Of a DNA stretch of 64,000 nucleotides, positions 61,088-64,000 are shown in pieces. Under the pieces are notes generated by a model. That model ran no database searches. It saw only the letters and a program-made list of their open reading frames with translations, and had not been told where the DNA came from. The DNA is from Amycolatopsis circi (GTDB taxonomy: Bacteria > Actinomycetota > Actinomycetes > Mycobacteriales > Pseudonocardiaceae): positions 27,176-91,175 of the forward strand of contig NZ_PQIA01000018.1 of NCBI RefSeq assembly GCF_003385235.1, read 5' to 3'. The position numbers and the translations under genes were made by a program. The stretch's first letter is position 1. Every line of letters starts with the position of its first letter.

Positions 61088-62029
61088 TCAGCCCAGCCGC
61101 GGGAAAAGCGCGCGGGCGTTTCCGGAATCGATCGCCAGGGACTGTTCCGGGCTCAGCCCGCTTTCCGCGTCCAGAATCTCGGTGAACCGCGCACCCACTT
61201 CCGCTGGAGCGTAAGGAAAATCGCTGCCGTACAGGATCCGCGCGGGATCGGCGAACCGAGCAAGCGCACCGAACGCGTACTCCCCCGACGACAGCGCCGT
61301 GTCCCAATAGAAGCTGCGGAACCGGGCCAGAAGCTCTTCGGCGGTCGGCCCAGCAGGCTCCAACGCGCCCTGGATCTGGCAGAACCGCAACGCCGCGAAC
61401 GGCACGAAACCGCCCGCGTGCGAAAGGATGATCCGCACGTTCGGGTACCGCTCGGTGATCCCGTGGAACACCATGTGCACCGCGTTGCGGGTGGTGTCGA
61501 ACGGATAGTCCACCAGCGGCCCCGGAACGTCGGGAAGCAGCGGCACCAGCGGATGCGCGGGATGGATGAACACCACCGCGCGATGCCGGTCCAGCGCTTC
61601 CCACAGCGGCGCGTAACGGTCGTCGCCCAGGTAAACCCCGCCGTAGTTGGAGAGCAGCACCACGCCGTCGGCCCGGAGCGCACTGAACGCGTGGTCGATC
61701 TCCGCCACCGCGCCGTCGACGTCGGGCAGCGGGACGGTGGCGAACAACCCGAACCGGTCCGGGCGTTCGCGCACCAGTTCGGCGGTGTATTCGTTGACAC
61801 GGCGGGCCATCTCGCGCCGCGCCGCGCCCTCCCAGCCCGCCACGCTCGGGGCGGTGAGCGACAGTACGCTCGTGGCGATGCCGTTGGCGTCCATGAATTT
61901 CAGGTGGTCGTCCGGCGTCCACGGCGGCAGCACCCAGCCCGACGGGTCTCCGCCGTGCTGTGCGAGGGCCTCGCCCCAGAACGGAGGGACCAGGTGGGTG
62001 TGGACGTCGATGCGTTCGCGGTCGGTCAT
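61088..62029 (-). CDS. Amidohydrolase, ACMSD-like decarboxylase family
   Basis: 313 residues. The metal site is complete: DVHTH near the N-terminus (His10, His12), FIHPAHP, LSHAGG and GSDFPY. This subfamily includes ACMSD-type and other non-oxidative decarboxylases of aromatic or aliphatic acids. The ATG at 62029 begins the family N-terminus but GGAGG lies too close; GTG 62047 is an alternative. It is divergent from an MmyB-type regulator with a G/C-palindrome between. Confidence 0.88.
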   Translation of the reverse strand: MTDRERIDVHTHLVPPFWGEALAQHGGDPSGWVLPPWTPDDHLKFMDANGIATSVLSLTAPSVAGWEGAARREMARRVNEYTAELVRERPDRFGLFATVPLPDVDGAVAEIDHAFSALRADGVVLLSNYGGVYLGDDRYAPLWEALDRHRAVVFIHPAHPLVPLLPDVPGPLVDYPFDTTRNAVHMVFHGITERYPNVRIILSHAGGFVPFAALRFCQIQGALEPAGPTAEELLARFRSFYWDTALSSGEYAFGALARFADPARILYGSDFPYAPAEVGARFTEILDAESGLSPEQSLAIDSGNARALFPRLG

Positions 62030-62060
62030 GCCTCCACCGTGCGACACCGGCGCCGGACTC

Positions 62061-62088
62061 GGGAGGGGAAGGATCCGATCCCCCTCCC
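62061..62088. promoter_or_regulatory. Palindromic operator between amidohydrolase and MmyB regulator
   Basis: GGGAGGGG (62061-62068) and CCCCTCCC (62081-62088) are perfect inverted arms; inside them GGATC-C-GATCC forms a second, centred palindrome (62071-62081). It fills the middle of the 74-base divergent region and is a strong candidate for the adjacent HTH protein. Confidence 0.6.
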
Positions 62089-62103
62089 CCGGAGTCCCCG
62101 CTG

Positions 62104-62868
62104 ATGGCGCGCGACCCCAGGCTCACGCAGCTCGGGGCGTTCTTGCACGCCCGCCGCGACGAAGCCCCGCCGCCCGCCTCCGCCGAATCGGGACGCCGTC
62201 AGGTGCCTGGCCTCCGGCGCGGGGAAGTCGCGGCGCTGGCCTTCGTCAGCGACGAGTACTACACGAGGATCGAGCAGGGCCGGGTCATGCCGAGCACCGA
62301 GGTGATCCGCCGCGTCGCCGCCGCGCTCGGGCTCGACGCCGACCAGACGCGGTACGCCCTGGATCTCGTCGCCGTCGCCGACGCCCCTCCGGAGAACCCC
62401 GAGCCGAGCGATCCGCTGCGCCGCCTCGTGGACCGGATGGGCGAGGTGCCCGCGATCCTCGTCGGACCGGCGACGTCGGTCCTCGCCTGGAACGCCGCCG
62501 CGGCACGGCTGCTCACCGATTTCGGCGCGGTCCCGCCGGAGCGCCGTCGGTACGTGCAGATGCTCTTCACCGATCCCGTCCTGCAGAGCCGGTTCGCGGA
62601 CCTGGAAGCGATGCGGCGCACCGTGATCGGCATCGTGCGCGCAAGCACCCCGGCCGGTCCGCCGACCGGGGACTGGATCGACGAACTGCTCCGCACCGAC
62701 CCCGGGTTCAAGGCGCTCTGGGAACGCAACGACGTCGTGCGGCCGCACACCCGCCTCCGCGTGCGGCTCCGGCTGCCGGGCGGGGTCGAGGAGACGCTGG
62801 ACCAGGTGGTGCTGCAGGTGGTCGACGATCCTCATCAGCGGCTGATCGCGTTCGTCCCGGCCGAGTAG
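62104..62868 (+). CDS. MmyB-type HTH transcription factor
   Basis: 254 residues: N-terminal HTH (RRQVPGLRRGEVAALAFVSDEYYTRIEQG) and the MmyB ligand domain with ATSVLAWNAAAARLLTDFG and VVRPHTRLRVRL. The canonical SxxYYxxxEQG motif of the family is present as SDEYYTRIEQG. ATG 62104 follows CCCCGCTG with no clear ribosome binding site. It probably controls the divergent amidohydrolase. Confidence 0.9.
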   Translation: MARDPRLTQLGAFLHARRDEAPPPASAESGRRQVPGLRRGEVAALAFVSDEYYTRIEQGRVMPSTEVIRRVAAALGLDADQTRYALDLVAVADAPPENPEPSDPLRRLVDRMGEVPAILVGPATSVLAWNAAAARLLTDFGAVPPERRRYVQMLFTDPVLQSRFADLEAMRRTVIGIVRASTPAGPPTGDWIDELLRTDPGFKALWERNDVVRPHTRLRVRLRLPGGVEETLDQVVLQVVDDPHQRLIAFVPAE

Positions 62869-62874
62869 GGGGAC

Positions 62875-63726
62875 TCAGAACAGCGTCGCGGGCTCGACCG
62901 GCTCCGGCTCGGGCAAGGCGTCCAGGTCCGGCACCAACGCCCGGACGTCGTCATGGAATCGGCGAGCAAGCGCCGGTGCCTCGTCGTTGTCGGGAGTGTG
63001 CAAGAAAACCGTCGGCGACCGGCCTTCGCGCAACCAGCCGGCGACCACCTCGGTCCACGGCTGCCACCCCTCGACCGTCTCCTCGATCGAGTCCCGGCCC
63101 AGGTAGCGGACGACCGGCCGGTCGGTCAGCGCTCGTGTCCGGCGCGGCAGGCGCGGTTTCTTGGCCCAGGCATCCTGCTCGGCCTCGCTGGTCGGCGGGC
63201 TCTGGAAGAAGACGGTGGTGTCGAACGGCACCCACTCAGCCTCCGCGGTGGCGAGCGTCCCTTCGAGCAGCGACGTCGCGCTGGCGTCGCTGAAGAACTC
63301 GGGATGCCGCACCTCCACGGCGCGCCGGAGATTGGCCGGGAGGCGGCGCAGGAAGCGGCCGAGCGCATCGACGTCCGCGGGGCCGAACGAACCGGGCACC
63401 TGGGTCCACAGGACCGCCCGCTCGCCGAGGGGTTCGATCGCGTCCAGGAACGCCCGCATCTCGGTCTCGACTCCGGCGAACCGGCGCTCGTGCGTCACGG
63501 TCTTGGGCACCTTGACCACGAACCGGAAGTCCGGGCCGGTCTGCTCCGCCCAGGTCTCGACGGTGGTCCGGGCGGGAGTCGCGTAGAAGGTGGTGTTGCC
63601 TTCGACCGCGTTGCACCAGCCGGCGTAGGCCCGCAGACGCTCCTTGGCAGGCAACGACTGCGGCAGGAACCGCCCGGGCCACGCCTTGTGCGTCCACATC
63701 GCGCAGCCGACATGAAGACGTGCCAC
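62875..63726 (-). CDS. DUF72 (YecE-like) TIM-barrel protein
   Basis: 283 residues. The opening LHVGCAMWTHKAWPGRFLP and VEGNTTFYATPARTTVETWAEQTG are typical DUF72, followed by FRFVVKVPKTVTHE and FLHTPDNDEAPALARRF. The family has a TIM-barrel fold and no agreed function. Start GTG 63726 with GGGGAG 10 bases upstream. It converges with the MmyB gene after 6 bases. Confidence 0.9.
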   Translation of the reverse strand: MARLHVGCAMWTHKAWPGRFLPQSLPAKERLRAYAGWCNAVEGNTTFYATPARTTVETWAEQTGPDFRFVVKVPKTVTHERRFAGVETEMRAFLDAIEPLGERAVLWTQVPGSFGPADVDALGRFLRRLPANLRRAVEVRHPEFFSDASATSLLEGTLATAEAEWVPFDTTVFFQSPPTSEAEQDAWAKKPRLPRRTRALTDRPVVRYLGRDSIEETVEGWQPWTEVVAGWLREGRSPTVFLHTPDNDEAPALARRFHDDVRALVPDLDALPEPEPVEPATLF

Positions 63727-63775
63727 TGTCGTCCGCTCCCCTCGCTCTCCAGGGGAAATTACTACCCGGGCGGGG

Positions 63776-64000
63776 TCACCCGTGGGTTCGGGGCCGGTAG
63801 TCGCCGTACTGCTGACGCCGGGCGGGCCCCCGGCGGCGGAGCAGGTGTGCTGGCACGTAGTGGCTGACCGGGCGCGACCATTGGTCGTCGGCGGTGACGA
63901 GCTGGTAGGTGACCCAGCCGAGCAGCCCGCCGTCCTCGCGGCGCGCCCATTCGAACAGCAGCCCGGGATGCTCGGTCTCGACCCGCAGCCCGGCGCGGTT
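63776..64000 (-). CDS. C-terminal part of a conserved hypothetical protein
   Basis: The frame is open to the window edge; 74 residues are visible. It reads GLRVETEHPGLLFEWARRED, VTYQLVTADDQWSRP and VSHYVPAHLLRRRG, then a basic end. Short proteins of this type are frequent beside other conserved genes in actinomycetes. No function assigned. Confidence 0.6.
   Translation of the reverse strand, partial: NRAGLRVETEHPGLLFEWARREDGGLLGWVTYQLVTADDQWSRPVSHYVPAHLLRRRGPARRQQYGDYRPRTHG

Overview
The window is 64 kb of very GC-rich DNA with strong G/C bias at third codon positions, frequent GTG starts, Sec and lipoprotein signal peptides and many regulators. Gene families (SigG-type ECF sigma factor, MmyB-type HTH regulators, DUF3152 protein, YhgE/Pip membrane protein, MocR regulator) point to a Pseudonocardiaceae-like actinomycete. 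Amycolatopsis is the best guess, but this is inference from gene style and not a computed placement.

Layout. 1-11 kb: end of a GH31 glycosidase, an AA10 lytic polysaccharide monooxygenase, an AhpD-like/EthD operon behind a promoter with a palindrome in its spacer, an ABC ATPase/YhgE pair, and a group of exported proteins (lipoprotein, polysaccharide deacetylase, DUF3152 protein). 11-16.9 kb: an aminotransferase divergent from a MocR regulator, an aldo/keto reductase divergent from an MmyB regulator, a frameshifted secreted protein and a lipoprotein. 17-19.7 kb: murJ and a small conserved protein. 20-23 kb: two tandem tRNA-like genes directly followed by a 762-residue protein of unknown function; this is the most striking locus. 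23-30 kb: a pentapeptide/DinB protein, a coupled methyltransferase/membrane protein/glycosyltransferase operon, a P450-SDR operon with a divergent HTH regulator, and a broken MBL-fold gene. 31-36 kb: a hydrolase/VOC operon facing a TetR gene across a palindromic operator, an ECF sigma factor and a DHFR-like protein. 36-44.4 kb: a secreted hydrolase, a Upf1-like helicase fused to a C-terminal nuclease domain, four small genes chained by start/stop overlaps (two damaged) and a polytopic membrane protein. 44.7-53 kb: epoxide hydrolase, AraC regulator, SnoaL-like protein with a partial tandem duplication, small membrane proteins, a MerR regulator, carbonic anhydrase, GlcG and NIPSNAP proteins. 53-64 kb: quinone oxidoreductase divergent from a GlxA-type regulator, secreted M4 and M28 peptidases, a 677-residue unknown protein, an amidohydrolase divergent from an MmyB regulator, a DUF72 protein and the end of one more gene.

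Much of the window is small metabolic modules, each an enzyme or enzyme pair with a divergent or adjacent regulator. The exported enzymes (GH31 fragment, AA10, deacetylase, M4, M28, hydrolase) suggest life on polymeric substrates. Seven genes have frame breaks, most of them at short homopolymers, so sequencing error has to be excluded before calling them pseudogenes. No CRISPR array, rRNA, prophage or insertion sequence was seen.
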